Source: JABMOW01 sp964409335 (GTDB lineage Bacteria; Fidelibacterota; Marinisomatia; SCGC-AAA003-L08; JACNLC01). Taken from it: a stretch of 49,841 nucleotides of DNA. The position numbers were made by a program, and so were the translations under genes. Each line of letters begins with the position of its first letter. Within the stretch, counting starts at the first letter, position 1. Positions 8,809-17,259 of the stretch are shown piece by piece. The notes under the pieces are model-generated. The model saw only the letters and a list, made by a program, of their open reading frames with translations. It did no database searches and was not told the origin of the DNA. Where the stretch lies: assembly GCA_964409335.1 (NCBI GenBank), contig CAYPCW010000013.1, positions 1-49,841 on the forward strand. Reading direction: 5' to 3'.

Positions 8809-9990
8809 ATGCAAACGATCCAATCCAGACTCAATTCGGAACTGAAAGATATTCGGGACGCCGGGCTGCAAAAAGACGAAAGGATCATCCAGTCTCAGCA
8901 GGGCGCAGAAATCATCGTCAACGGCAAGACCGTTTTAAACTTTTGTGCCAATAATTATCTGGGGCTGGCGAACCACCCGGCGTTGATCAGGGCGGCACGG
9001 GATGGACTGAAAAAATGGGGATTCGGCCTCAGCTCGGTGCGGTTCATTTGCGGAACACAGACCATTCACAAAACCCTGGAAGATAAAATTTCGAAATTTC
9101 TGCGGACGGAAGATACCATTTTATACACCTCCTGTTTCGATGCCAATGGCGGACTCTTTGAAACGCTGGTGTCTGAAGCAGATGCGGTGATTTCCGATGC
9201 GCTGAATCATGCCTCAATCATAGACGGGGTGAGATTGTGTAAGGCGCAGCGGTACCGGTATGCCAATTCTGATATGGGTGAATTGGAAGATATTCTGAAG
9301 CAGACACAATCTGCCCGGACTCGGCTCATTACGACTGACGGCGTATTTTCCATGGATGGTTTCGTCGCGAAGCTGGATGATATCTGCGACCTGGCAGACC
9401 GGTACAACGCCGTCGTTCACGTGGACGATTCCCATGCGACCGGTTTTTTTGGTGATACCGGCCGGGGATCGGTTGAGTACCGGAATGTCACAGACCGGGT
9501 GGATATTATCACCTCAACCCTGGGTAAAGCGCTGGGCGGGGCATCCGGCGGATTTACGTCCGGGAAAAAGGAAATCGTACAGTTATTACGTCAGCGGTCG
9601 CGGCCCTATCTGTTCAGCAATACCGTTGCACCGGCAATCGTATGCGCCTCCATCGCTGTGCTGGATATGCTGAGTGCAACCACCGAACTCCGGGACAGGT
9701 TAGCGAAAAATACGAAATACTTTCGGGAAAATATGACCGCCGCGGGATTCGATATCAAAGCGGGGGATCATCCGATTGTGCCTATCATGCTCTACGATGC
9801 AAAACTGGCACAGAATATTGCCGCCGATCTTTTAGAAAAGGGAATTTATGTGATCGGATTTTCGTTCCCGGTGGTTCCGAAGGGACAGGCACGCATCCGC
9901 GTACAGATCAGTGCCGCACATACCCGTACCCATCTGGGTAACGCTATTCAGGCTTTTACCGAAGTGGGGAAAAAATACAGCGTCGTGTGA
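8809..9990 (+). CDS. kbl: Glycine C-acetyltransferase (2-amino-3-ketobutyrate CoA ligase)
   Basis: PLP enzyme that cleaves 2-amino-3-ketobutyrate with CoA into glycine and acetyl-CoA. It is 393 aa from the chosen start, close to E. coli Kbl. Signature segments are NNYLGLANHP, GFGLSSVRFICGTQTIHKTLE, DALNHASIIDG, the PLP Asp/His region VHVDDSHATGFFG and the Schiff-base Lys in STLGKALGGASGG (about residue 240). AGGAG at 8799-8803 favours the second ATG of the pair at 8806/8809. Together with tdh it forms a complete threonine-to-glycine route. It converges with the GrdB-like selenoprotein gene across a 123-bp gap. Confidence 0.95.
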   Translation: MQTIQSRLNSELKDIRDAGLQKDERIIQSQQGAEIIVNGKTVLNFCANNYLGLANHPALIRAARDGLKKWGFGLSSVRFICGTQTIHKTLEDKISKFLRTEDTILYTSCFDANGGLFETLVSEADAVISDALNHASIIDGVRLCKAQRYRYANSDMGELEDILKQTQSARTRLITTDGVFSMDGFVAKLDDICDLADRYNAVVHVDDSHATGFFGDTGRGSVEYRNVTDRVDIITSTLGKALGGASGGFTSGKKEIVQLLRQRSRPYLFSNTVAPAIVCASIAVLDMLSATTELRDRLAKNTKYFRENMTAAGFDIKAGDHPIVPIMLYDAKLAQNIAADLLEKGIYVIGFSFPVVPKGQARIRVQISAAHTRTHLGNAIQAFTEVGKKYSVV

Positions 9991-10113
9991 TGAGAAAATC
10001 ACAGGCCGGATCCGTTTTAGATCTTTCGCTGTTGTTCTTCCAAATCCGTGTTATTCCTCCTGTTTCTATATCATCTTTGTCTTTCTCATTGGCAGGATGA
10101 AACACCGTTCGCT

Positions 10114-11007
10114 TCAGTCAGGATCATGCTCAGGTATTTTTCTTGTAAACAGTCTGGGTAAATGCCAGGGGCGTCGTTTCAGGTATGTTGCGATAGGGGG
10201 CTCCGGTTGAGAGGATATTTCTGCTTTTAATATGGTATCCGGGTACGTGTATGGCAGGTAAAGGGCACTTCCGGGTACTGTCATTTTTTCTATGGCATTC
10301 AGCGCACCCGACAGAACCGCCCGTTGACGTTCATCATCGCCGGGCATCCCCATGATCTGTCCGAAAGGGTGTTCTATTCCCACCATCCGGGGTACACTGA
10401 CGGAAGCGGTAAGATCGGGGATGTTCGATAACGATATCGTCGCCATGCCCGCTTTTTCAATCTCTCGTTGAGCCAGCCCCACGGACCAGCAGCAGGTGGG
10501 TCAGGCGGGTATCAACAGGACCACATCCACGGCGTCTGCCCGAAGATTTTCAATGATGGCGGGGATGCTTATTTCCAGAAATTCTTTCGGGTTTAGCAGA
10601 TACCCCATAAAGGAATAATGAGCTGGCGCACTTTTCCCGATTTTCCCCTCGTTTTCCAGTTCGTTCAACCGGTGTACCGGCAAAAGGCAATTCAGGTCGC
10701 GTTCACCCAAAGTATGATCAATATGCAAATGATACACACGGACATCCTTTGTCTTCACATCTTTTGGTAGGATTCGATAGGACGGGTCGCCCCACCATGG
10801 ATTTTGCCGTTCACCTTCCTGATCAAAGGGAACGTCTGTCTTGAGGGCAATTCCTCCCGTACTGACCAGCGCAACTGTACAGTCAGACAGGGGCCTGGCA
10901 AGGGGGAACCAGGGGATATTGCGTGGCGATTCAAGTTTAATCCACGATTTCACCAAGCGTTTTGTGGCGCCTCCGGTAAACCGGTAAGAGTCAATGGTAT
11001 CCGTCAT
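10114..11007 (-). CDS. Glycine/sarcosine/betaine reductase selenoprotein B (GrdB) family protein, in-frame TGA at codon 169
   Basis: A 297-residue protein if the TGA at 10501-10503 is read as selenocysteine. Upstream of the TGA are GrdB-family blocks: VALVSTGGIALKTDVPF, GDPSYRILP, HLHIDHT, LNCLLPVHRLNEL, GKIGKSAPAHYSFMGY. Then DVVLLIPA-U-PTCCWSVGLAQREIEKAGMATISLSN continues in the same frame, a hallmark of this family (UxxC followed by VGL.REIEKAG). True GrdB is about 435 aa and acts with GrdE and GrdA in amino-acid reduction. This shorter relative stands alone, so its reaction is unknown; a selenothiol redox role is inferred. It starts 10 bases after the small membrane protein gene and probably belongs to the acylase operon. 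The hairpin after the TGA is a strong SECIS candidate. A nonsense mutation is the alternative, but the position at the family's Sec site argues against it. Confidence 0.9.
10472..10490 (-). promoter_or_regulatory. Candidate bacterial SECIS element of the GrdB-like gene
   Basis: On the mRNA, the stem GCUGG-(bulged U)-CC pairs with GG-CUGGC and closes the loop GUGG. The loop starts 18 bases after the UGA. Pairs are five Watson-Crick plus two G-U wobbles. A bulged U below a loop that begins with GU is the same plan as the E. coli fdhF SECIS, which SelB binds. An alternative CCCAC/GUGGG stem with GGUC in its loop also exists. Folded by hand. Confidence 0.65.
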
Positions 11008-11017
11008 AGAAATCTGA

Positions 11018-11395
11018 TCATTCTGTAGTTACAGGTGTCCGCCGGATCAGGAAAAACCCACTGATCCCCGCCAGTCCGCCGACCATCAGCGGGATGAGTA
11101 AAGTGATCAGGATGAGAATCCACGACGAGGAAACGCCCATCATATCAGCCACACGGCGGATGATCAGATCGCCTCCCGACTGAACCCGGGACAGGGTCAT
11201 GATTCCCCAGGCAAGGGCGCTTCCTGTCCCTGCCACAACGATCGCATGTACCTTGCCCTGATACATCCCCCCAAAGATAAATGCAGGAAACACCAGCCCC
11301 CACCATGGTAAAACAGGTAAGATCAACAGATCAATGATCATAATGATGAGTATCTGTACCCAAAGCGAAGTTAATATGTTGCCGATCCTGCTCAT
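11018..11395 (-). CDS. Small integral membrane protein, unknown function
   Basis: A 125-aa hydrophobic protein with three or four predicted membrane segments: about residues 12-30, 33-46, 49-66 and 92-118. No recognised family motif is seen. The ATG at 11395 has a consensus ribosome site GGAGGA 5 bases upstream and overlaps the acylase stop by four bases (ATGA), so its translation is coupled to that gene. The GrdB-like selenoprotein follows 10 bases downstream. This places it in a three-gene unit with a periplasmic hydrolase and a cytoplasmic redox protein; a transport or anchoring role is possible but not shown. Confidence 0.75.
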   Translation of the reverse strand: MSRIGNILTSLWVQILIIMIIDLLILPVLPWWGLVFPAFIFGGMYQGKVHAIVVAGTGSALAWGIMTLSRVQSGGDLIIRRVADMMGVSSSWILILITLLIPLMVGGLAGISGFFLIRRTPVTTE

Positions 11396-13863
11396 TTCTT
11401 TCCTCCGGAAAACAAGACGCTTACGCCGGGTATATCCTCCGGATCCTCCGAAAAATATAAGTTTAAATATTGTCCATCCACCCACCGGTCGATGTAATTA
11501 TCGTAATACCTGCTTCCGGGAAATCCCGATTGTCCTCCCGGATAAATCCCAAAAGCGGTTATCAGACTTCCCATTTCCACGGCATATCTCCACGACGGAC
11601 CAAATGTTTTCTGGGTGGCGTTGGGAACACCGTCCCCTCCGGATGTGGGCAGCTTCAGCCGGGCAAATCCCGGGATTTTTGCCAGATGAAGAATATCCGT
11701 TCCCCGGGTATTTTCCCAGGTCCAGAGGTCGGGATCGCTACCAAAATTGTCAATCAGGCTTTGAATCATTGAACGGTAGGATTTAATACACAGATCATGA
11801 AAGGTTTCGGGTGTGTCTGTGTGGATATTATCAAACCACCGGGCTTCGGGATTATATTCGATCATCTCCGCCAGTTGGGTCCGGTTCGGCCAGTTATGGT
11901 TTTTTCCTTTTTCGCCGAACTCATCTCCCCAGGTCATCGCTTCAAGCGTCTGTAGCCAGTGATCAAAGACCGTTGCTTCCCGGGAATCATGATCCAGCGC
12001 ATCGTTCCATTGTTCCAGCATCCGGAGCATTTCGGTTTCCATGCCGCTCAGCGATTGGCCGGATAATTCAGTCAGCATCAACGGCAGAACCGTTCGGGCA
12101 AAAATACTGATGTTATCCTGCTGTACGCCGATCACATCCTGAATCGTGGCGCGGGATAATTCTGACAGACGTTCATTGATCCGCGCCCCCCGCCATGACA
12201 TCCAGTAATTGTCGGAGAGATAATAGGGATAATCCGGGGTGGCGGTTGGATTCTGATTGGCTGAACTGACAAATCCGCGGGTTGGATTTTTCTCATGAGG
12301 CATGTGGTCAAAGGGGATAAACTGTTTCCAATCATAGGCGGGATCTGTACCATCGCTGATAAACCTTCCCTGACCCTCCCAGCGGAGAGGCGGAATGCCG
12401 CTGTGCCACATGGCGATGTTTCTCTGATCGTCAGCATAAACAAAATTCTGTCCCGGGCATGTAAAGTAGGTCAGTGCGTTGACGAATTCATCATAATTCG
12501 TCGCCACATCCAATGCGAGGAGCGCCCGGATTTCCTCAGTCTCGTCATGACCCCGCCATCGCAACGCTCTGCCGGTAGCAACCTGCTGGGTGGGATTTCG
12601 CATGTTTCCGATACTGAAATCCCGCGTCTGGTTCACCTGATCCCATACTACCGGTCCGTGATGAGTATAAGTGATGGTATCCCGGAAGGAGGGTCTCCCC
12701 CGTATTTCAATGGTTTCCACTATTTTTTCAGTGGGATTCCACTTCCCGCTGTACCAATATTCATTCTGCGATCTGTCTTTAAAAATGATGTCGTACCAGT
12801 CCATCACATCGTCATTCCCGTTGGTGACTCCCCAGGCAATATGGGTGTTGAATCCGCTGATGATTCCCGGGGTGCCTGGGATGGTTACTCCCATTACATC
12901 CCTGCCCGGACTTACCAGATGCATAATATACCAGATGGCGGGAAGCGTCAACGCGAGGTGGGGGTCATTGGCGAGAATGGCATTGCCCGATTGGGTGCGT
13001 GAACCGGCCACAGCCCAGTTGTTGCTGCCATTCCGTTCATCAGGCACAAAGGGGAGTTTCGCTTCACCAGCGGTCGATTGATACAGGTCTGGCGGCGCTT
13101 CAACGGTCAACGGGGATTGGGGAATGACCGGTTCCGACAGTATCGGATCCACAAAATAAGGCATGACCGGAAAAAGTTCATCCACCGTCGCTTTGCCATA
13201 GAGATTCCAAAGCCGGGTAAGGGGAAGGTCGCTTGAACGACCGGTGAGCGTCCATGCCATATTTTTTAAAAGCAGAGCTACTTTTTCAACAGAGAAATGT
13301 TCTGGTGTATAATCTAAAATTTTATATTCTATAGGGAATTGATCTTTTGGAAGCCGGTCAATGTATGCATTGATTCCGTCCACATAAGCCTCAACCATCA
13401 CCCTTGTAGCAGGGTCTTTTTGCAAGGCGGCGACGGTTCTTCGGGCGCCGTAGGGCAGGCCGATCCGGCGTTGAAACCGGTCGTATTCCAGCGCTTTGTC
13501 TCCCAGAATTTCTGACATCCGTCCGGCAGTAGCCCGGGTTTGAAAATCAAGCTGCCACAAACGGTCAAATGCCATGATATACCCTTGCACAAAATACAAG
13601 TCATGATCGTTTTCCGCAAAGATATGGGGAATTCGGTTTACATCCCAGCGGACGGTCACCGTGCCGGTCAGCCGGGGCAGATGAACGGTACCTGCAGGGA
13701 GTTCATCACTTCCCGTCAGCGCTAAATACCCGTGGAACGGGTCGAGAAAAGTCCCCAGTGGGGGTATATTGCCAAACTTTTTGCTCAATATCGTGATCAC
13801 TGACAGTGTGACCGCCAGCCAGACCAGACCGGATACAGCGAAACGAATAGAATTTATCCTCAT
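11392..13863 (-). CDS. Penicillin acylase (penicillin amidase) family protein
   Basis: Exported N-terminal-nucleophile amidohydrolase, 823 aa, typical length for the precursor. An N-terminal membrane or signal segment (residues 7-27) is followed by the A-chain with TVRWDVNRIPHIFAENDHDLYFVQGYIMAFDRLWQLD. The autocleavage site is NGSNNWAV, with Ser280 as the new N-terminal nucleophile of the B-chain. NDPHLALTLPAIWY and GVTNGNDDVMDWY follow, as in the family. Members cleave amide bonds of beta-lactams, acyl-homoserine lactones or cyclic lipopeptides; the substrate cannot be read from sequence. GGAG lies 9 bases before the ATG. It heads the unit with the small membrane protein and the GrdB-like selenoprotein, and lies 95 bp downstream of the sensor kinase. 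Confidence 0.92.
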   Translation of the reverse strand: MRINSIRFAVSGLVWLAVTLSVITILSKKFGNIPPLGTFLDPFHGYLALTGSDELPAGTVHLPRLTGTVTVRWDVNRIPHIFAENDHDLYFVQGYIMAFDRLWQLDFQTRATAGRMSEILGDKALEYDRFQRRIGLPYGARRTVAALQKDPATRVMVEAYVDGINAYIDRLPKDQFPIEYKILDYTPEHFSVEKVALLLKNMAWTLTGRSSDLPLTRLWNLYGKATVDELFPVMPYFVDPILSEPVIPQSPLTVEAPPDLYQSTAGEAKLPFVPDERNGSNNWAVAGSRTQSGNAILANDPHLALTLPAIWYIMHLVSPGRDVMGVTIPGTPGIISGFNTHIAWGVTNGNDDVMDWYDIIFKDRSQNEYWYSGKWNPTEKIVETIEIRGRPSFRDTITYTHHGPVVWDQVNQTRDFSIGNMRNPTQQVATGRALRWRGHDETEEIRALLALDVATNYDEFVNALTYFTCPGQNFVYADDQRNIAMWHSGIPPLRWEGQGRFISDGTDPAYDWKQFIPFDHMPHEKNPTRGFVSSANQNPTATPDYPYYLSDNYWMSWRGARINERLSELSRATIQDVIGVQQDNISIFARTVLPLMLTELSGQSLSGMETEMLRMLEQWNDALDHDSREATVFDHWLQTLEAMTWGDEFGEKGKNHNWPNRTQLAEMIEYNPEARWFDNIHTDTPETFHDLCIKSYRSMIQSLIDNFGSDPDLWTWENTRGTDILHLAKIPGFARLKLPTSGGDGVPNATQKTFGPSWRYAVEMGSLITAFGIYPGGQSGFPGSRYYDNYIDRWVDGQYLNLYFSEDPEDIPGVSVLFSGGKK
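11401..11406 (-). promoter_or_regulatory. Ribosome binding site of the small membrane protein
   Basis: GGAGGA lies 5 bases before the ATG at 11395 and inside the end of the acylase gene. It fixes the start and excludes the 30-residue upstream extension that is open in the same frame. Confidence 0.7.
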
Positions 13864-13958
13864 AAATTCACTCCATAAATCAGAAGGTATTTTACCATCT
13901 GAGGAGGATACGTCGCATGTCTAAAAGTCCGGGCAAAAGGGCGGGTGGCAATCCAATT

Positions 13959-15773
13959 TCAGGCAGGCGTCACAGGGAAGGTGATAAAGAAAATGTTTCC
14001 TTTTGGAGTATTCGGTACAACGCCCACTGCGGCATGATGGGCGGTTGCGATTTTGCTGACGATTGACAGCCCTAAACCACTGCCTCGTCCTTCCGCATTG
14101 TTAAGCTGGAAACTGCGGGTAAATATTTTTTTTCTGAATTCAGCCGGGATGGTATCGCCATAGTCACAGACATTGACAGTGACACTTTTCGGGTCTGCGT
14201 TTGATGTGATCATGATCTTCTTCCCGTCAGTGGCATATTTAAGGGAATTACTGATATAATTTTTAAACACTTCTTCGATGATGATATGGGCGTTGACAAT
14301 CAATTCAGAGGGCAGGTCTGTTTCAATGGTCATACCCGCTTCCCGGGCAAACTGGTTAAAATTATTCACGATTTGGCAGATGGTGGGAACCAGATCCAAT
14401 TTTCGCGTCTCAATGGTTTCATCCATAGAGAGCTTGGATAAGGCGGAGGCATTGTCGATTACCCGTAAAATATTTCCTGCACTCTGATCGATTATATCCA
14501 CCAATTCATTCTCAGGATAATCATCCTTCAGCACCCCGACTACGCCGGAGATCAGACCTGCAGGATTTTTCAGATCGTGGGTGATAATATCCAAAAGCAA
14601 ATCTTTCAGACTATTGGTTTCAGCAAGACGGTTACTGAGTTTCTTATATTTATTTTCCGAATTTTTCAAATCCCGTTCTATTTGTTTTCTCTGGCTAATA
14701 TCACGATAGATACCCAGAATATGCCGGTTGCCTTTATCATCCGTCACCGGCGCGCCTAAAATGGATACTTCGATAGGATGACCGTCTTTATGGGTCCTGA
14801 TGGACTCAAACATTTTTTCTTTTTGATGCTTTGAAAATAATTCGGTTATGGATAAGGCTTCACGGCGATGTTTCTGATCCGCTATAAGCAGGTCAACATT
14901 TTTCCCGATTATCTCATCTTTCTCGTACCCAAATACCGTACAAAAATGATTATTTACCCGTAAAATTTTACTTGTTGTATCCACCAGAACGATGCCTTCC
15001 GGAGAATTTTGAAATAAATTTTCAAAATATTGTTTTTCTTTTTTCAAATCCGTGATCAAATCCGAATTAATTGCGATTTCATTACGAATCGCCCTGAACA
15101 TGATGATGACCACGACAATACCCGCTAACCAGATAATGCCGATAGCTGCGAGGACCAGTTTGGCGTGGCCGTGGTATATTTTATCATAGGGTTCGAAAGG
15201 AATGGTGATACTGATCCCACCCCGGACGTCCCCTACCTTAAATCCCTGAGTCCCGTGACAGGGCAGGCAGGACGGTTCTGTTACCAGCTTTCCCATAAAC
15301 CGGAATATTTTTCTGTTTCCCACCCTTTGAATGTCGAAGGCTTCCGAATCACCCGCCTCCAGTCGGTGCAATGCTTGTTTTTCCCAGTCGTCAGGCGCAT
15401 TTCCCATATACATGGGTTGTAAACTGGTGATATGGTTGCGAACCTCGTAAGATTTATCCGCAATTTCATATACCATTCGCGCCAATTTCTCCGGGGAGAT
15501 GAGTTGATATTCAGACTCGGAATCTATTCCACCCGGGGTAAACGTGGTATCGCTATCAGCTTGTTTTTTTACATACACACCACCCTGTTGCAAGACCCAT
15601 TCCCGATACATGAGATCCTTGTCAAAGGATGTTCTTGCCTCCAGCTTCGCCATCCGCATAATATTTTCCTTTTCATTGGACAGGATCCAAAATGATAAGG
15701 ATATAAGATAGGCTGTCCACAAAAGAACGAACAGCCAATAAAATCGCCTGATCTTATTTGTTGCCATAATCAT
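13959..15773 (-). CDS. Sensor histidine kinase with DUF3365/Tll0287-like CxxCH sensor and PAS domain
   Basis: Membrane sensor kinase of 604 aa. An N-terminal helix (about 11-31) is followed by a periplasmic DUF3365-type region containing CLPCH (169-173), a potential covalent c-type haem site. A second membrane helix spans about 205-226. A PAS domain covers about 247-367 (ENLFQNSPEGIVLVD..GYEKDEIIGKN), then an H-box with His399 in IITHDLKNPAG, an N-box NYISNSLKYA, a DYGDT G1 box and GRGSGLGLSI. No response regulator gene is adjacent. The haem motif suggests redox, oxygen or nitric oxide sensing. The acylase unit 95 bp downstream may be a target or an operon mate, but this is unproven. Confidence 0.9.
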   Translation of the reverse strand: MIMATNKIRRFYWLFVLLWTAYLISLSFWILSNEKENIMRMAKLEARTSFDKDLMYREWVLQQGGVYVKKQADSDTTFTPGGIDSESEYQLISPEKLARMVYEIADKSYEVRNHITSLQPMYMGNAPDDWEKQALHRLEAGDSEAFDIQRVGNRKIFRFMGKLVTEPSCLPCHGTQGFKVGDVRGGISITIPFEPYDKIYHGHAKLVLAAIGIIWLAGIVVVIIMFRAIRNEIAINSDLITDLKKEKQYFENLFQNSPEGIVLVDTTSKILRVNNHFCTVFGYEKDEIIGKNVDLLIADQKHRREALSITELFSKHQKEKMFESIRTHKDGHPIEVSILGAPVTDDKGNRHILGIYRDISQRKQIERDLKNSENKYKKLSNRLAETNSLKDLLLDIITHDLKNPAGLISGVVGVLKDDYPENELVDIIDQSAGNILRVIDNASALSKLSMDETIETRKLDLVPTICQIVNNFNQFAREAGMTIETDLPSELIVNAHIIIEEVFKNYISNSLKYATDGKKIMITSNADPKSVTVNVCDYGDTIPAEFRKKIFTRSFQLNNAEGRGSGLGLSIVSKIATAHHAAVGVVPNTPKGNIFFITFPVTPA

Positions 15774-16117
15774 AGGTTGAAGTTTGATGTAAGAGGCCGG
15801 TCATTCCGGCAAAGAATAGGAAAAGCGGTAAGCGATACTTAATGATATGGATTTTTTTCAATTGGTAGTTGTCATAAAAAAAATTTGGCGATGACCGGCA
15901 TGGAAATTATACCTTTCTAATGTTGAATATCCGATAGAAGGCTCAAGGTAATTTATAAAAAATTAATGAATAGAATTCAATATTATTCTGTAATAATTGA
16001 TATGCGTCGTGTGTAAAATGGCGGAAGCATGAGTCTGGCCAATTTGGATATAAGACCCATTCATCAGTGTCCCATTTGAAGGTTTGTCTGTTCCGGTACG
16101 CAGATGGGCTTGTTCTG
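15774..16117. other. Non-coding gap (344 bp) upstream of the sensor kinase
   Basis: No convincing gene. A 65-codon frame at 15943-16140 on the minus strand has no family likeness and runs into the DUF2807 gene. On the minus strand a TATAAT hexamer lies at 15905-15910, but no good -35 box sits 16-18 bases above it. A run of eight A lies near 15879. It probably holds the kinase promoter. Confidence 0.4.
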
Positions 16118-16831
16118 TTAATTCGGCAGGGCGCGTACATTTCCAGACCCGGATATGCTGCTCTTCACTTCCGGAGCGCCTTTATAAACCACATCGCCAC
16201 TGCCACTGATCCGAGTCACCAGTTTACGGGACACGTCCAGTTTACACGTCCCGGATCCGCTTATTACTACCGACGCCCCGGAGGATATCAGGTCAATTCC
16301 ATTCAGATACCCAGACCCGCTGATGGTAATGTTTTGACTGTCTACCTGCCCGGACAGGGTGATCGACCCTGAACTGGAAATCCGGCTTTCCACATTGCCG
16401 CCATCAATACGGGCGATGATATCTCCGGACCCACTGATACGAAACGCCATTTCATTGCCATAAAAAGTATCCACACCGATAATTTTACCAGAACCTGAAA
16501 TTTCAAGCAATTGTAAATCAGGAAGTGTGGCGTCAATCTCAATGGTGGGAGAGCCTGAAATGCATTTATCAAAACGGATCACCAGAGATTTCCCGATTAC
16601 TTCTGTTCTTAAATGGGGTAAAATATTATCATTTGTCCGAATTGTGAGCGGCGCCGGGTTGCCACTGTGTAGCGTGACCGTTCCGTTGATCTGAAGACTG
16701 ACACCATTAAATTCGGGCACACTTCGCGCTTCGGTTGATATTTTTGTTGATGGAACAACACAGCCTATCATGCAATTATGTAATAAAAGGATGCCCGTGA
16801 TGATGAACGATATACAGATGATCTTTTTCAT
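16118..16831 (-). CDS. DUF2807 (head GIN domain) lipoprotein
   Basis: Exported protein of 237 aa with a signal segment IICISFIITGILLLHNC and a second Cys in MIGC that may be the lipidated residue. The body is a DUF2807/GIN beta-helix: NGVSLQINGTVTLHSG, then six or more repeats of the form (I/R)SGSG or SSSG spaced about 20-25 residues apart, ending in SSISGSGNVRALP. Such proteins are common in Bacteroidota and relatives. They are thought to be adhesins or envelope proteins, with no known activity. GGAGG lies 11 bases before the ATG. It appears to be a single-gene unit. Confidence 0.88.
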   Translation of the reverse strand: MKKIICISFIITGILLLHNCMIGCVVPSTKISTEARSVPEFNGVSLQINGTVTLHSGNPAPLTIRTNDNILPHLRTEVIGKSLVIRFDKCISGSPTIEIDATLPDLQLLEISGSGKIIGVDTFYGNEMAFRISGSGDIIARIDGGNVESRISSSGSITLSGQVDSQNITISGSGYLNGIDLISSGASVVISGSGTCKLDVSRKLVTRISGSGDVVYKGAPEVKSSISGSGNVRALPN

Positions 16832-17259
16832 TGGACCGATGCCTCCGGTTATTGGCGATTTATAATACGGGCGCTATACTTATTTTTAAAAATGCCTGAT
16901 TCAATTCTGTTAAATTTAACCAGAATTTAATATTTCTTTGCGGCTTTTAATAGTTTCAAACATTGCCCAGAGGAAGAAAATAACCGGTGGGGTTACTTTG
17001 ATATTATCCCGGTTGATTCAAAATTACCCCCAACCTCCCCCGGAGCCCATCAGATCAAATCGCCCCGGGTCTTTACCCCCCAACCCCCCAGGATTTGGAA
17101 TATCATTGCAAACGCTCCATCCATTTTTGAAGAAAGAATGGTTGGATGTTCAAAAGGCATAATCCTGCCGGAGGGATTAAAGACGGTGTCCCTTCCGTGT
17201 TTGAACCCGGTGAAACAGGGTCCTGGGGATGATTTAAAAATCTACGCTTTCCTCATGTC
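16832..17259. other. Non-coding gap (428 bp) with C/G-run segment
   Basis: No gene is supported. The left part (16832-16935) is AT-rich and contains the palindrome GTTAAATTTAAC (16909-16920); it likely holds the DUF2807 promoter. From 17026 to 17090 the plus strand carries repeated C-runs (CCCCC, CCCCC, CCCC, CCCCCC, CCCCCC), so the minus strand is G-quadruplex-prone. This segment may be a decayed dispersed repeat. Confidence 0.4.

Noticed and set aside
9985..10001. Hairpin GTGAT-GAGAAA-ATCAC at the kbl stop as terminator
   Set aside because: Weak 5-bp stem and no T-run behind it.
15943..16140. 65-codon minus-strand frame before the sensor kinase
   Set aside because: No recognisable protein pattern; it overlaps the end of the DUF2807 gene.
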